Shown piece by piece: positions 1-14,455 of a stretch of 64,000 nt of DNA. The translations under genes and the position numbers were made by a program. How positions within the stretch are numbered: position 1 is the first letter of the stretch; each line of letters starts with the position of its first letter. The notes under the pieces were generated by a model. The model had not been told where the DNA came from. It saw only the letters and a list, made by a program, of their open reading frames with translations, and ran no database searches. The stretch is from NCBI GenBank assembly GCA_013398295.1, contig VZSF01005548.1:414638-478637 (forward strand), given 5' to 3'. This stretch comes from Chionis minor (Eukaryota; Chordata; Aves; Charadriiformes; Chionididae).

Positions 1-3000
1 ATGGAAGAAGGAAGACATTTGGTGAATGGCACGTGTGTTCGTGGATTCACTTGGTAGACTGATTCACTTTTTAAGGCAAACACTTGCTTTAATGGATGAC
101 ATTTGTGGGTTTCCAGCTAGCTTTTATTTTGTAACTGTAATCTTACTATTTACATCTATAAGACTAAAAATGAGTCTTGGGCTGCTGTTGATACACTGTG
201 GCACAACTGTTTATCACAGATTCATTAGGTGCATGTTTCCTTTCCTTCCCTTCCCATACATCCAGAGTGTTACACCTGGGTATTAGATGCCAGATGCATG
301 ATAGTGGTGTGTAAAATGGCCGTCTCCACGTAGCTTACCACATTCGTATCCTGAAAATCCTGGTGCACTTTCCTCTGGTTTAAGAAAGGCATTTTAAGTC
401 TGAATATGTATAATCTGATTAAACATTCATCAAAGGTCTTGCCAGAACTAATTTACTTATGTGCTCCCCTTCCCCCCCCCCACCCCAGCCCCCAAATAAC
501 AGGTAATTCCAAGTCTTCTGTAATTGAAGTCCTTAGAAACACACCACGTGTAATTACGTTCATTATAAAGAAGAAAATAATATAACAAATAGATGCTTTA
601 CTAAAGTCATTTTATGTCAGCTTATCTCATGTGAAAACAAAAGCTGTTATTACTGGGAGGTCATTGTGAAAGAGAGGTTATGAGTGTAGTAAACTAGATA
701 TCAGCATCACGTGGTATATCTAATGCTGCTTGGTAGACAGAAGGCCTATTTATATGACAAGCAAAGGATGGGAGAAAATGAAGGCATTCAGTGATTCTGA
801 TGGCAAAATAGATCACCAGACCACGAAACAGCTAAACTGTCTAACGCCTGAACAATTACAGTAATTCAGTAAGTTTGTGAGTTTTTGCATTTGCTTTGTA
901 GAAAGCAGAAGTCAGGAGAGGACAAACAGATTTGTTTGTCTGACTCAAGAGGAAGAAGTTGAGCATCTGCCCAAGAGTTTTTTGTTCATGTTCCTGAAAA
1001 TAGTTAGGGTTTTTTCTTTACGGATAAGTAATACCAAAATGTTCTTCTTACAAATCAGTAAATGGTAGTATACCAGCATTAGAAGAGAAATAGCAGAAGA
1101 ACTGTGTGCACTTTAGTCCAGTGCCTATTACTTTAGACTTTTTATTTGGGTTGAAAATTTCATTTTGGTGGACTTGCCCCATGTACTGTTACAGAAGGAG
1201 TAAGGGATAGCAGGAACCCGAACAATATTTGAATGGATACCAACAGTCTGAAGAAAAATTTTCAAAGCATTTAGGCTCTTAAGTCTTGATGTTAGCTTAT
1301 TCCATGTGACAGCTTTTCAGAGTATCGATCCTGGTTTTCAAGAGTGCAGAGTGAAGTCCTGGGTCTTGATTAAATATGTATGTGTATGTACAAGAATAGT
1401 AAAAGCCACAAAACAATAAAGCATTTCTACACAAAGGTGATTTTTTTTTTTGGCCCTTTTTGAGTAGTAAACTTGAAAAGTCAGATAAGTTCTGTGAATA
1501 AGTTACTGGCTTCTGTTTCTTTTGCACCTTGGCTTTTCCTTCTGAGGCAATACTGCAGTGAAGCAGATGCTTTAAGATACTGGCTAGGTAGTCACATATT
1601 TAAGTTTACTTACGGAACAGCAGCATTTCTTTTGAAATGTAATTGCTCTATTATACTATAGTCTGTTCCATGAGAAGAAATTTTCCTTCCCGGAAACTGG
1701 AGAAAGTTTCAAGGTGCATTTTTTCATTCCCACTCTTCTTCAGTGGGAACTTGTGTGAGAATAAAATCCTTTGTACTAGAAATAATAACATGCTGTGCCA
1801 GTGTTAGGTAATAATTGTTGTGGTCTTCGTTTTCAAACAGCTTCTAATTTGTTGAGTCATTATAGCTGTATAGTTTGGATTTTTTTGCAGTAGCCATTGC
1901 ACTGACATATTGAACTGGTTTGGTCAAACTTCATATAGTGTTGGGGGGACACTGCTCTTTCAATTTCAGTCTAACCTCTTTTGATTTGGTCTAAATACGA
2001 TTCTAAGGTCTTGTCCCAAAAGAGAATTTGCCAGAATTGCTATACCAGTGTAATTATATAACAACACAAAGCAAATAGTTTAATTATCTGTGCGTTGACT
2101 CTTAGATTAATGGGGACCTTTTAAAATACAGCTTAGTTCACTTACTTGATATAATCTAAACATAATAAACATAATTTTAACTAAACCAAGCATATCAGGA
2201 CAGACATTTGCAGGAATTTTACTAACACTGAAAGACACCTTTAAGTAATTGGTGGAACTGGGAGCATAGACAAGCCTGTGTGCGTTCATCCTAGACCCCA
2301 GGAACAGAAGGACAAATCCTCTAACTTTTGACAGGAGCTGGATTGGGTTTTACATTGTATGTACTGAGAGTAAGCAGGCATCCCATTTTGGTCATGTCTC
2401 TGTCATTTAAAATTTAACACTGAAGTACACAGATATAAAACCCACATCATAGCTCATTGTTTCGAAGTCTCCAGTCTTTCTGTATGCTAATGCTGGTTTT
2501 CTCTGAATTTACTAAATATGAGTTGTAACATAACAGTGAAGAATATACATTCATAAGGAAGGTATATGTATGTTGGGAAACACTGTCACCTAGATTTAAG
2601 AGTTAGCGCTCATGTCTGTGTTACATTCTGTCTGTTTTCCTGGGCTTGTATTTACTATATTTACACCTTAGTGTGGAGACTTTGTTCCATGTTGTCGGAA
2701 TGGGTCAGTTCTTAGAACAACAACTTGCACCTCCTGTCACTTTCCTCAACAAGAAACAGGAACCTGTTGGAATTAGCGATTGTGAAAATTACAAAAGTGC
2801 TTATGTCGTACAGTTGAATAATTTTATGACAAGCCGTCATCAAATAGTTTCATTATCGGTCAAATGATAATCATCTCTGGTAAGCCACCAAAAAGACAAA
2901 GAAGGGAAGTAGGTAAGGAGAACTGTCAGCTTTCTTTAAAGCATTTAGTTAAGTGAATAGGCAAACTGGAAAAGAGAATGTTTAATTTTTATTATGTTGA

Positions 3001-3970
3001 CTTGAATGTAATGTATATGCACATTATTTTGATTTGTGCTTCTCTTTGTATCTCATGTAATTATGCTTTTATAATTCAGTACCAATAAATGAAAGGAAGT
3101 AGTTGTTTAGATAGGGGGGGAGATGGTAAGAAGTTGAGGTACCTGTTAGAGACACCAACTATTGGATGAAAAGGAAAGGCTGGCAGCAGGTAATATGGCT
3201 ACAAGTTTTCATTTTAGAAGTCACTACTTCTAATCTTCTGTCTTATTTTAATAGTTTGGGGAGGGTGTCAAAATGACTATTTTTTTATGTAAGAGTTTTA
3301 GTGAATGGATTGTATACATCCTGTTTCTTCTGCACAAACATCTGGATTGCAAAAATCCTCACAAAATCAGTATGACTTGGTCCATTTGTTAGCAGCCTAA
3401 CAGCAGCTGAGCAGATATGGAGATTATATAAACCTATGTAAACAACTTTGCAGTATTAAACAATGAGTTCCATACTTCTGGGTGAGTTGAGAGATGCTTC
3501 CCAAAGGTCAGATTTAATAGATGTAAAGCAAAAAACATTCATAGAATGGCAGATTTAGTATTACTCACATTTGAAATGGTTTAACACCAGAACTCAGGTT
3601 CCAGTTCTGTATTAAGTTCTGTTGGTTTGTTGATTTTTTTCTTTTTGAAAGTGAGGGAGAGAGAACACCTGTTTATATGCCTTTGAAAAGGACCAAAAGG
3701 AAAAAAAAAGTCTCAGCTGGTATGGATATTTTTATTTTCCGTAGGCAAAATGTCTCTATTTTCAGAAGAGAGTAGTAAGAACCATGGCAAACCCTCTCTC
3801 TCCACTGAGTTTAGAGAGCCTAGTGACTCTTGAGCTGCTGAAAACTGTAGTAACCCATGATTACAAGTACTGTAACACCCAAAAGCTGCATGGCTGTGAT
3901 CCCTAGTTGTGGCAGCTAGGTACTACTGCCAGATAAATTGTAAAGCACAACTTTCCCCCATGGTCTATCG
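1..3970. other. Unique AT-rich non-coding DNA
   Basis: No exon, RNA gene or recognisable transposon was seen. Open frames are all under 90 codons and resemble no protein family I know. The only low-complexity features are an interrupted C tract near 472-493 and a run of seven G at 3114-3120. The composition is AT-rich with few CpGs, as expected of an amniote intron or intergenic region. Confidence 0.6.
472..493. repeat. Interrupted poly-C tract
   Basis: Ten consecutive C at 472-481 are followed by ACCCCAGCCCCC. This is simple low-complexity DNA with no attached mobile element. Confidence 0.8.
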
Positions 3971-4050
3971 TTGGTTTTGGGTTTTGTTTTGTGGTTTGGG
4001 GTTTTTTTGCTGTTGTTGTCGGGGCTTTTCGGGTTTTTTTTGTTTCCTGG
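3971..4050. repeat. G/T-rich low-complexity tract
   Basis: About 80 bases are almost entirely G and T on the plus strand, built from TTGG, GGTTTT and GTTTT blocks with short G runs. It looks like degenerate simple repeat. The TTGGTTTTGGG pieces resemble but do not match telomere repeats (TTAGGG). Confidence 0.7.
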
Positions 4051-7000
4051 GTAAAATTTCCAGTCAGGTTATTCCTTGGCTTTAGAATTCCCCATTCTAA
4101 AATAAATACAGGTATGTAACATTTCACTTTAAACTTAGTCTTAGGGGCAACTTCTGTACCTCTTGGTAGACTTAGAAATCTGAAGTAAGATTGACCCATG
4201 CAGTAATTCAGTCGTTAGCGCAGTTCCTGCAATACTTCACAGTTTGTCTCAGTAATTATTTTTTGTTTTGGTAAAGCATCAGCTCAAGAGTTAAGACATA
4301 TTCTTTTTTCTGTGAGACTCCAGTGAGTAGTTGTTCTGCAGAAACGCAGTAACTACAAGTCTATTTCTCTACCATGCATGAGAGTACTAATTCTTTCCAA
4401 CGTGTGTTAATAGTTGGAAGAATGACTAAACATGGCATCCTGGGAATTTTGTGTTTAATTCATTCCTTTCCCTGTGTCTATCTTTGTTTCTTTCTCTCAA
4501 TGACTTACAGATTCACTTTCTTACAGGTCAGAGAAGGGTTCAATCTGAAAACCACTCTGTGCTTTCAGTGCTGCGTTCACTAACCGTAAGATTCCCCAGT
4601 TGGAATTTAGCAGACTTCTTGTGGCTAATGCACTCAGCAGAATACAATTCAAGTGCTTTCACAGTCTTACTGTTGATACTGTGGTAACTAATGAAATTTC
4701 AGGATTTTTTGTTGTTGTTATAAAATAAGCAGCTGTGATACGGACTTGCTTTAGGATCATAAGTGCTGAATACAAAGACACCAATTTTTATGTACCAGTC
4801 ATCACATCTGAACAGACATAGGTGGATACTTTATATGAAGATAGATAGGAGGCTCTTCTTTACAGCTCAGCTAACCAGGAGTATCCGTGAGGCTGTTCTT
4901 GGAGATGATAGAAGTCCTAAGTTCTCATCAAGCACCTATTCAAGTAACCTCTTTAATACAAGTAGAAGGACATAAGTTTACAATATTAGGTTGCATTGGG
5001 CTGTCTCAGTTTTTAGAAGGTTGCACAGGTGACTTCCCCAAAGTTCTGGTTTTGCTTCAATAACCTGCCTTACTTACCTTATTTCCATCTTCATGGCTCT
5101 GAAGAGAGATGGTATTTGCCCTGTGCAAGGGACTTGTACATCCCCTTTCACTTTCTGAACAAGAAAAACAGTTGCTGTTTTCACCCGAGAAAACCTGTGG
5201 ACTGTCTTGTGCATCTCAGATTATATAACTCAGGCAAGAACATGGTAGCAGCTGTACCCAAGAAGTAATTTTCTCTTGAAACTAGGTTTACAGACATATC
5301 ATCCCTTGAATTGTCTTGAGATCCCAAAGGAATACTTTGCTTATCTTTTTCCACTTGCCCTTGGGGACTTCATGGGCCCTGTGACCTCCAGCAGAGCTTA
5401 GTACAGGTGGATGTATATAAAGACAATTTTCTGAGGTGCCTGTTAGTATTCTGCTGAAACTGAGCTTGCACACTGGTGGTTCTCCTACACCAGCTTCCAT
5501 GCCGGTGCTGAGGAGCCAGGCACCAACATCCAAATGCATCTGGAAAGCAACGCTTGCATCTATCGTAGCAAACTAAATGGGGCCAAGATGTGGGGTGACT
5601 CAGACACTGGATGTTCATCCCAAGTTTTTAAATTTTAAGTGTGTTCCCTGGCACAATTTTAGTCCATGCAATCTTTCTCCTAAACAATGCTTGAGAATAT
5701 TTATCCTTCCAAAGTTCAATCTGTGGGCTTTAAAACCATCTGGCCTGCATGTAGGAGCTCACTGGAGCTCTTCTGCTGACTATTCTACAGAGTTCAGATC
5801 CGAAGGGCGACCTCATTTTCTTCATCCAGCTGCCCCTGTTGGCACAGTTCTGAGTCTACTTTTCTCTGAATTACAAAGCCAGTGGAAGGTGGTGTTGGGA
5901 AGGCACTATTTCTCCCACCACTGGTATGTAATGCCAGTATAATTGCTGTCTAATTTACTAATTGCCAAACTTACATTTAAGAAAAAAATCAGTACTGTTT
6001 AAGTATTTTGCATGTAGTGCTACTTATCTTTTCAGTAATAAAAGAAAGGGGAGAGTTGCTATCTACTTGCTTTTCATTCAGCTCTGCTTTCCCAGTATGA
6101 ATTACCAATTTTAACTTTGTTGGTTTTGCTGTGGTTGACTTTCTTTTGAGACCTTGTAAAGAATTTTGGGGTATACTAAAATTTTCTGGTATGTGCTGCA
6201 TTTGTCCTCAAGAGTTACCCCTCAAGAACGACCTGTATGCCCTAGTATAATTTCTGAGTTTAGAAAACTCTGCATCTTTGATACACGCTTGGCAAGTCTC
6301 CCAGTAGACATAGTTCAATCAGCAAGTGGCAATGACACCTATCTCTAATAAGGGGTCTGTACCAGATGTTTTATCTGACAAAATTGAGGGACTTCGCTGT
6401 TCCCTGCCACTTTTATTTTTAAAGTATTATAAAGTTTATAGGGAAGAAAATGAATGTTGCTTATTTTCATCCTGCAAGACTGTTGCTTAAGTAAATTTGG
6501 TGGGTTTTTTCATTGTCTCTATAAGCAAAGTATTTAGGTTTGCTCAAATCAGTTACAGTGCATTGGCTTAGCCCATAAAATAAGAAGAGGAACAGTAAGC
6601 TCTCGTACTTCCTTTCTTGTAGGTAGGGTAATTCTAAAACTCAGGGTGAATTTATTAAAATAGCTTTTTTTTGCATTTCTTGCAGTGTTATTATTGTAGC
6701 CCATGTCAGGACAGCACACCTGCACGTTAGGTGATTTGGGTAATGCTTTTATAAGGAGGTCATACTGAGGAAAAGCACTGTAAATTGTCCAGCTAAGGAC
6801 TAGGGTTGGTCACTCAACCTTACCTTGCTCTTGTACTGCATTCATGCAGGCTTCTGTCGGGTCGAACTCACTCCTTAGGCCTGCTTTTTGTCTTACGTCT
6901 TCAGGGAAAAGAAAAAATTTGCAGGAGCATTAATTCTATCTGTATTTCTGGGCCATCTGTTTTGCTGGTGGTGTTTGTCTCTTAAAATTGAGAAATTTGT

Positions 7001-8970
7001 TCTGTGTAGAAGGTTTGTAAGTTTTCCTGTATGTTTTCCTTTAGTTTACATCTAGTCTAAATCACTTTAGGAAAGTAAATTGCTTTCTGTATTTGTAGAA
7101 ACTTTGGAAGAAATGAGCATTTTTGGTGAGGCGGCACAGTTTCTGTATGACTGCCTTCTCGACTTCGCAACAACAAAGCTTCAGTTAGTGTTTTCTACAA
7201 TGGGGTTTAAAAGGTATTAATGCAAATGGCAGCACAACAAATTGCAACAGGTGCTTTTCAGATGTCTTAGTCTTTATCCTCCTCTGCCTTTTTCTTACAT
7301 GCTACACTAGGAATAGTAACAACAAACCTGGAAAGAATTGTCCACAGGTTGTATTTGAGGAATCCCCTCAATGTTAAACATGTTGAAATCAGGTTAAATT
7401 TGGTAAAGGACATCAAAGGGCCAATAAAGTTTAGCAGTATAAATGCAATTCAGACAAATAAAACTCTTTTAAGACACACATCCCTACAGATAGATGTGTG
7501 AAATACAGCTTCCTGCAGCACTTTGAAGTATTAGTTTCACATCTCTGGGAACTGGTTTCAAACTCCTGTCAAAACTGGAATATATGCTATTAATGAAGCA
7601 AAACATAGTATTCCAGCCAGTATGTGGAGCGATTGTAAAAGCTCTGTGAGAAATACGAGTGAAATTAAAATTCAGATGGTCATGGCCCATTTCTTAGTTA
7701 AGAAAAATGCAAGAACCTATGACCAATTGCTACTAGTCAGGTAGTTTAAGAAGAAACCCCATACTGATATTTTGAAAGCAAAGGTGTTGACTTTTCAGTA
7801 TTCGCATATATTGCATCTTTGTATTGTGAAGCCGCTAGATAGCATAAGTATATTATGATCAGGCCAATAATTGAATGGAGGAGTTCTACATATATCAGCA
7901 TGTTTTTTATTCTGTTGATGAGCACTCTCCACTAATTTTAACCATATCAGCGGTGCTGTGTCACGTAAGCATGGTGATGGGGCAACTTGCATGTGGAACT
8001 CCTGAGTATTTGATGTCGTTTGATAGCATGTGGATAAGCAAAGCTATAAAAGCAAGACTGTTACTACTGCAGTAATCATCATCTAACTTCTGTCTTTCTG
8101 CTTTTCACTGCCATGGGACTGTGGCAAATGCTACATTCCACTTTAGAAGTTACCAATAGAAATTGTGAGTCCAGAGATCCCAAACTCGCACCTACTTAAA
8201 ACACAAATGATGTTAAAGAATATAGATACTCATGTAGCTGATGTGGCTGTATGAGCATGTCTCACATGCATGTGCAGTGTTGAAAATTAGCATTTATTAC
8301 TTCAAATCTCGTTAAAAAGTTTTCCTTTGATCTTGGTTGGACATTTATTAGTGGTTTTCAATAGTCAGTGCAGATGTTTGAGTGAAACAAATTTGTAACG
8401 GGGAGTCCATGGTAAATACTTCTTCAGAAAAGCTAAAACTTCTTGTTCATGTTTTAAAAACTAATCAGATCAGACATACCCTCTATCAAATTGTTTGAGC
8501 TCTGCTATATGTACATGAATATATCCAGGGACAGAAGACCTCCTTGACTGCTTTCCCATAGAAGCTGTATAGGTGTTTTTTTCTGCATAGATGTACAAGA
8601 TTTCTGAAGTTTAAATTCTTGGCTAACACTGGTAATGACTGCAGTGCCAATTCAGACAGAGAAGAGTGCTGGAAAAGTGGAGAAACAATGATACCCTGGG
8701 GTTGTCGAAAGATGAGATCACTCATGGATATGTTGAATGCTAATATTATGTGACTGCCGATGACCACACCTTCCCAGGGGCAGAATCACTCACTCGGCTT
8801 TCAGTGGCAAAAGGGAAAAGTTTCTGGATACAACCTCTAAAGTTGCAAGAATAATTTGTCCAGAGGCAGGTTCATTCTTGTTTGAGAGATTTTTTCAGTG
8901 CTAGGCTTGAAGAGCAAGCGCATCTAGAAGGTTCAGTATTTAGAGAAACAGAAGAACAAAAGTACATAAA
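4051..8970. other. Unique non-coding DNA
   Basis: No gene or mobile element was recognised. The longest open frame (121 codons, plus, 5577-5942) has no recognisable domain and lies in mildly GC-richer DNA where stop codons are rarer. Frames on the opposite strand at 5288-5618 are of similar length, which argues for chance. Confidence 0.55.
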
Positions 8971-9034
8971 AATGAAAAAAACCCCAACCAAGTCCAAACC
9001 ATAAAACTACAGAAGAATGAAAACAAAACAAAAC
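8971..9034. repeat. A/C-rich low-complexity tract
   Basis: A-rich sequence with CCCC and AAAAC units (AAAACAAAAC near 9020-9034). In composition it is the complement of the G/T-rich tract at 3971-4050. It is probably a decayed simple repeat, and no LINE or SINE body is visible next to it. Confidence 0.6.
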
Positions 9035-12000
9035 CTTGTGAAAAAGATGCTCCTCTTACCCTTTCCTTTTGCCTTTCCAAGATACTTGCCTGTGCAGCAT
9101 TTCTTTTCTCCTCCTCCAAAACTGTGAGATTACATACTGCTGTCTGACCTAGAGGCTATTTGGGATTTGATTCTCTTGAGTCATTGCAGGTGAAGTTGTA
9201 GAGAAGCGGAGACTTCGGAACTTCCGTAGAACACTTCCCTGGTGATCAATGGTAAAACGTCTGAGTAAAAAAGCGTTAGCTTTTATGAGTGGTCCTAAAA
9301 TGTCTTTTATGTCATTTGCACATGTACTTTCTTCCTTGAGGATCCTCACCGTGCACAGAGTGCTACACAATTGTACAGTTTCAGTCTTCCTGAATGGCAT
9401 TTTTCTCTTCTGTTTTCAGCACTAACTGTGTAACTAATAGCCCAGGGTTTTGAGTGGCTTAAAAGGCTAACAGAAGTGTTAGTCTGAAGCTTTCTTTAGT
9501 GGATGACTTCTAGTCTTTCTTTTCTGTTAGATACAATACTATTGTTTTGGTTAAAAATGATGGTAAAGTGCTAATAGATTAGAGTGGATGACTATTTATC
9601 AGTCTGGGCAGAGGTTATACAATATTTGCTTTTATTTATTTTTAAAAGTGTATTTATAGATAAACCTTAATGGTCTTGTAGAGATGCAAATAGCAGTGTG
9701 TTTGTTAGAGTTGGAAGTAGAAATGCCAATAAGAAAATACCTTACATACAAATATAGTAATAGGAACATTTGTAGAAAAAAAGATGGGGACTTTTGTTTT
9801 CCATTTTACATGGATATCATAGTAAAACACAAGCAAAAATTGCAAGGTGGTTTTAAGAATTAAGACTTTGAATAAAGAGATGCGCTTTGCTTTACCCTAT
9901 GGTGAATTTATTCAGTGGCTTGAACTCAAGACTAAATGTCTATGGGACCAGAAGATTGCATAAAAAGGACTGAAGTCTGGGTTGAGGGAGGGAAAGGAAA
10001 AAAACTTTTCACTGCTGTGTGCAAAGGGACTGCAATACAGGAGGTGAGACACTATGTCATGATTTCCTAAAGAGCAACTTGATAAAACACGAGCATTTCA
10101 GCTTGTAAGACAGAAATGTAAAACTGGAAATACATGGAAGAGCCTAGAAAGGAAGCCAAGTTACTGAGATCCATTATATAAAGGGAGAGGATGAAGAAAG
10201 AAACAAACGTGGGACTGAAATGGCAGTTTGGTGGCATCACTGGAAGAGAAGAATATTGATGTAGATGAACTCACCACATTGAGTCATTCTTTACAATGCA
10301 GAGGTTACATAAGCATCCAGGGTGATACGGTGGAAAGGCATTAAGTAAGGTATCAGTAATACAGAACTGAGTGAAGACTGTAGGGGGAAGGTATGGAGAG
10401 CTACGGTTTGTGAACCAGTAATATAAAGATTAACAGAGACTGGGGCAGCAGATGTGATTGCTGAGGTATAAAGAAGGAAGAATGAAGCTAGGGATGTTGT
10501 TCAATGATGCTCTTATCAGAAGAAAGAGTTTGATGGAGAAATAAAGGGAGAACAATCTTTTTAGATGTTCAATGAAAAATCTCTCTGATACCAAATCAGC
10601 AGATTTTAAATGATAGGAACAGATTTTTATTGGCTTTATTCTATTTAAAACCAAACTGCAATAGTAGTTACATAAAACAGCGTAGGACATTTTTCATATA
10701 AATCCTAGTTCATGAAATTACTCTTGCCTTTCAGCTGAAGTGGAGAGACTCTCTTTGTTCCAACTAGTTTGGTTTTTAAATTCATTTCTGAGGCATAAGC
10801 AGTAAAGGTTTCTCACAAATGAATACATTCTTGCTTTTTACCAGTCCTTTAATATTTATTTAAAGAGCTATAGGCAGTACTTTTCTTGCATTAAAAACAA
10901 TTTATTGACTAGCTTGAAGAAAAAGTACAACTTGGTCCCATGAAACACGCTATTTGCCAGTTTCTGTTTCATTAAATAGTCTGGCTTGTTTCATGGTAGC
11001 TTTTAGCTGCTGAACTTTTGAAAGATAACATGAAACATAACAGGAAGCAAGAGTTTGCCTTTTTTTCTTCTTTTTTTCCTTTATTTTTCTCTCAGAACTG
11101 GAGTTTATACTTCCCTTGCTCTAGCAAGTAAAGCAGTGTTTGTACGGGGAAATTTATGATTTATGCAACACAAAAGTCTCTCCAGCTCCTTGTCCACATG
11201 CAGTCTATGGAACTTGAATAATTACTCAGTTAAATCCTAAAACTGTTTCCTATTTCACTTTGGTTTTCTCCAGTAAGTCCTTGAATGATAGAATTAAATG
11301 GCTACATGTGTAGCAAGGACTTAACGTAAGGAATGAGGACAAGAAGTGCTAGAAGAATTTCTCTCTTGGAGAGTTTCTTATTCACTGAGCAGCAGTTTCT
11401 TGTTTTCATAGTAGTCTCTTTATGCGGTTCTCCATGAATCTCACATCTCTTTCTGACTAGTAGGATGAGTTCAACAACCTTGCTAGTATCCTGCTATCCT
11501 CCTGGTTAAAGTTGCTGTACTGGTGGGTACAGTCTCACCCAGTGAAAGCTCTGGAGAGAACAGGACCTGCTTTCCCACTTTGTCTGCACATAGTTAGGTG
11601 CTAACATATTATGTAGAGATGTGTGGCACCACATATCATGTTTATTAATGATAAGAAGTGAGGCTGTCGTGTTTCATACTGAACTCAATGTGTGCAGTGA
11701 GCACAGCTGCATGAACTGGCTACCCCATGGATTCCTACTTTAAACGTAAGAGCCAAGATGCTCTCCTCAGCCATGCTGGTGGTGATTCTGGGAAGAATAA
11801 AAAATTCAGAAATATAAATAACTAAATGAACAGAAAAGAAGGAGCTTATGGGACTGTTGATATTAAGATATAAGCATAGGTTTTTCAAATTCTGCTCCTA
11901 GATTGAACCTCTAAATAGTACCAAAAAGAAACTCCACATCAACACATCCTGAGTGTTCTTTGTGGAATTGATTTAAGTTATTCATAAAGGTGTGAGGAAA

Positions 12001-14422
12001 ACATCGTACTAGAGATTTGATAATAAAGGGTGAAAGAAAAAATTGTTCAATCCTACTCTCGCATTTTTGTAGGTATATGTGATTCTGTAACACTTACAGA
12101 AAATAAGGATGAATTTCTGAGGCAGAGCATTGCTTCCAATATGGGGTACCATTCAAAATACATACAGTAACTGTGATAATATTTATGTCTGGAATTTCTT
12201 ACATTGGCTGCCTGGCAATGTTTGAATAACTACAGCAATGTAGAATAAAACCACTCAGCTCTGAAAAGACAAAGGTAAAGCTCTTCACTTCTTACTCTGT
12301 GAAACAGTCCCTTGTGTTATTGAGGATACTAAGAGGAACTGAGTGTACAGAATTCTGGTGTAGAGTTAAAAGGCACTGTTAATTTCAGCTGAACGCATAC
12401 TTGCTGAAATGCATAGTCCCTTCCTCCTCGATAATTGCATCCTGGCAGAATAGAACACCGTGTCTTTTGGAAATATGCGAGTTGCTAGATACATACTGCC
12501 AAAACTTGCTAGTGAAAAGTTTCTGCAAAGGGCACTTAGAGTTTCCCTGTTCACTTGGGACAAATCTCTATGGTTAGCATTTCGAGTTCTAAGAGATGCA
12601 GAAGACAGCTGGTGGGGGAAGACACATGTTTAAGTATCTATTTATGCAGCGTGTATGGCATGTTGGAAACCAGCAATGGAAATTTTAAGTTAAACTGAGA
12701 GCTATGATATTTCTAACTATTCTGTACTTTAAAATGCTGTGATTGTAAATATGTGTATTAGAATGTTCTGCAGTTTCATATTCAGACTTACACTGTATGC
12801 CATTAGCTGATACATGTTTACACTCAGAGCAGGACTGGATTCTGGTCAGTGAGGAGTTAGTTACACACTTTTTCTCCCAAATTTAAAACTTCACAGTTCC
12901 AGTTTTGAAAAATATCCAATCAGTTCTTTGTGGTGGCCGTTTCCAGGTGAGAAGCACTAAACGAGGCCACTATTTGAGCTGTCTCAAAAGGGGAGAGGAT
13001 TTTTTAATAACTGGGTTATATCTGTTTGAACCTTGTGGCTAGAAGTTCTCAGGCAGTTTAGGATGAACTTGCAGTATTACATGAAGGTGGTGTCTGACTC
13101 TCCGTGTCTTGTTTGAATTCTCCATGAACAAAAAGGACTTTTACTAGACCCGTGCTTTCTTCAGCTCTAGTTCTAGGCAGATGTGAGCAGTTATCATGAT
13201 TTTCAAATGAATTTACCTGTTGCTTGTAAACTGTTTAATGCTGTATGTAATTTTAATCTGGAACCTGCGTCCTTTTGTGCTAAAGCATGTATTAGCACTT
13301 GAGGGGAAACTATGACAGTCCTTGTTCTGTTAGAAAGTAAACCATATAAATTCATTTCAGGGTATGATACAGTTGGAAGAGTAGAAGGTAGGCTATGAGG
13401 TGTTAGAATAAGATTTTTGAGCAGCAGTGGTAATAAAGACACAAAGCAAATTACTACTTATAAAAAACAAGAAATGGTTTAGAATCTGGAATTGTGCGAA
13501 TTCTGCCTAAATTCCAGTTGAAGTAAAAATGGCCTGGATGATCCTGTTTTTACTGTAGAAGACTAAGAAGAATAGGCATTCTAATTGAGAGTGACTATGA
13601 AGTTTAATTTAGGTTGTAAGCATCTTACAGTTAAATGTGATATTTTAAGGCAATATATATAAAAAACATGATTTGTCAACCTCGTTAACCTCTTGCATGA
13701 GGCTAAAGCCTTAATCCAAAATCACTGCCAATCTGAAACCAGAATCCATTCAATAGCCTCATACTGTTTTCTGAAAAAAAAATGGGGTCTTTTCAGGACA
13801 AGCAGGGTCCCATGACTTAAATAGTATCTTGGCTTTCCTGGTGTGTGAAAGAGATCCCATGTAGCCATGGGTAAAAGCTTTGAAAACTCAATTCACTGTG
13901 TTTCCTTCTCAATGGTCCTATTCCGAATCTGGTTAGTAAACATGTAGAGTCACTGAAATGGAGTTGTTGATGTTTCACAGGGAAGGGGCATAATTTCAGT
14001 TGTAAACAGAGTAGCTTGATTTAACTGAAGAATACTGCTGCATGCCAGTAAGGAGAAACAAAGATTGGTACATCAGAAGGAAAAATTATGGTCCTAAGAG
14101 GCTGACAACATATTTCTTAATCTTGCACTCTGTAACTGTAGTTACTTAATGGATACCGTTTTGATGCTGTTGCAGCTACCTGTAGTATTGTTTCCAGTCT
14201 TCTTTCTGTTCTGCCTACGCGTTGCTCTTCTGCATCGTTGCTCTGCAAATTGCTAATCCATCCTTCCAGCTCTCTTCTGACCAGATTACTTTTGACTTTA
14301 GAAAGGAGTTAAAATACCAGTTACTCACACCTGCGTGCTACAGTGCCTACAGAGATTTATTTTTTAAGAGATGTTTGACTTCAGAAAAGAAATATTTTAT
14401 GTAATAAGCCCTGGGCTGTACC

Positions 14423-14455
14423 ACGTGCACCATGTGCACCACAATTTTAAAATTG
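14423..14455. repeat. 9-bp tandem pair plus 14-bp palindrome
   Basis: ACGTGCACC (14423-14431) is followed directly by ATGTGCACC (14432-14440), one base different. Two bases later is the perfect palindrome CAATTTTAAAATTG (14442-14455). The arrangement is directly visible. Any function is unknown. Confidence 0.7.

Noticed and set aside
3971..4050. Possible interstitial telomere repeat.
   Set aside because: Units are TTGG/GGTTTT/GTTTT, not TTAGGG, so it is better described as G/T-rich low complexity.
5577..5942. Plus-strand frame of 121 codons.
   Set aside because: No domain, signal peptide or homologous feature recognised. The composition of the product looks like translated non-coding DNA.
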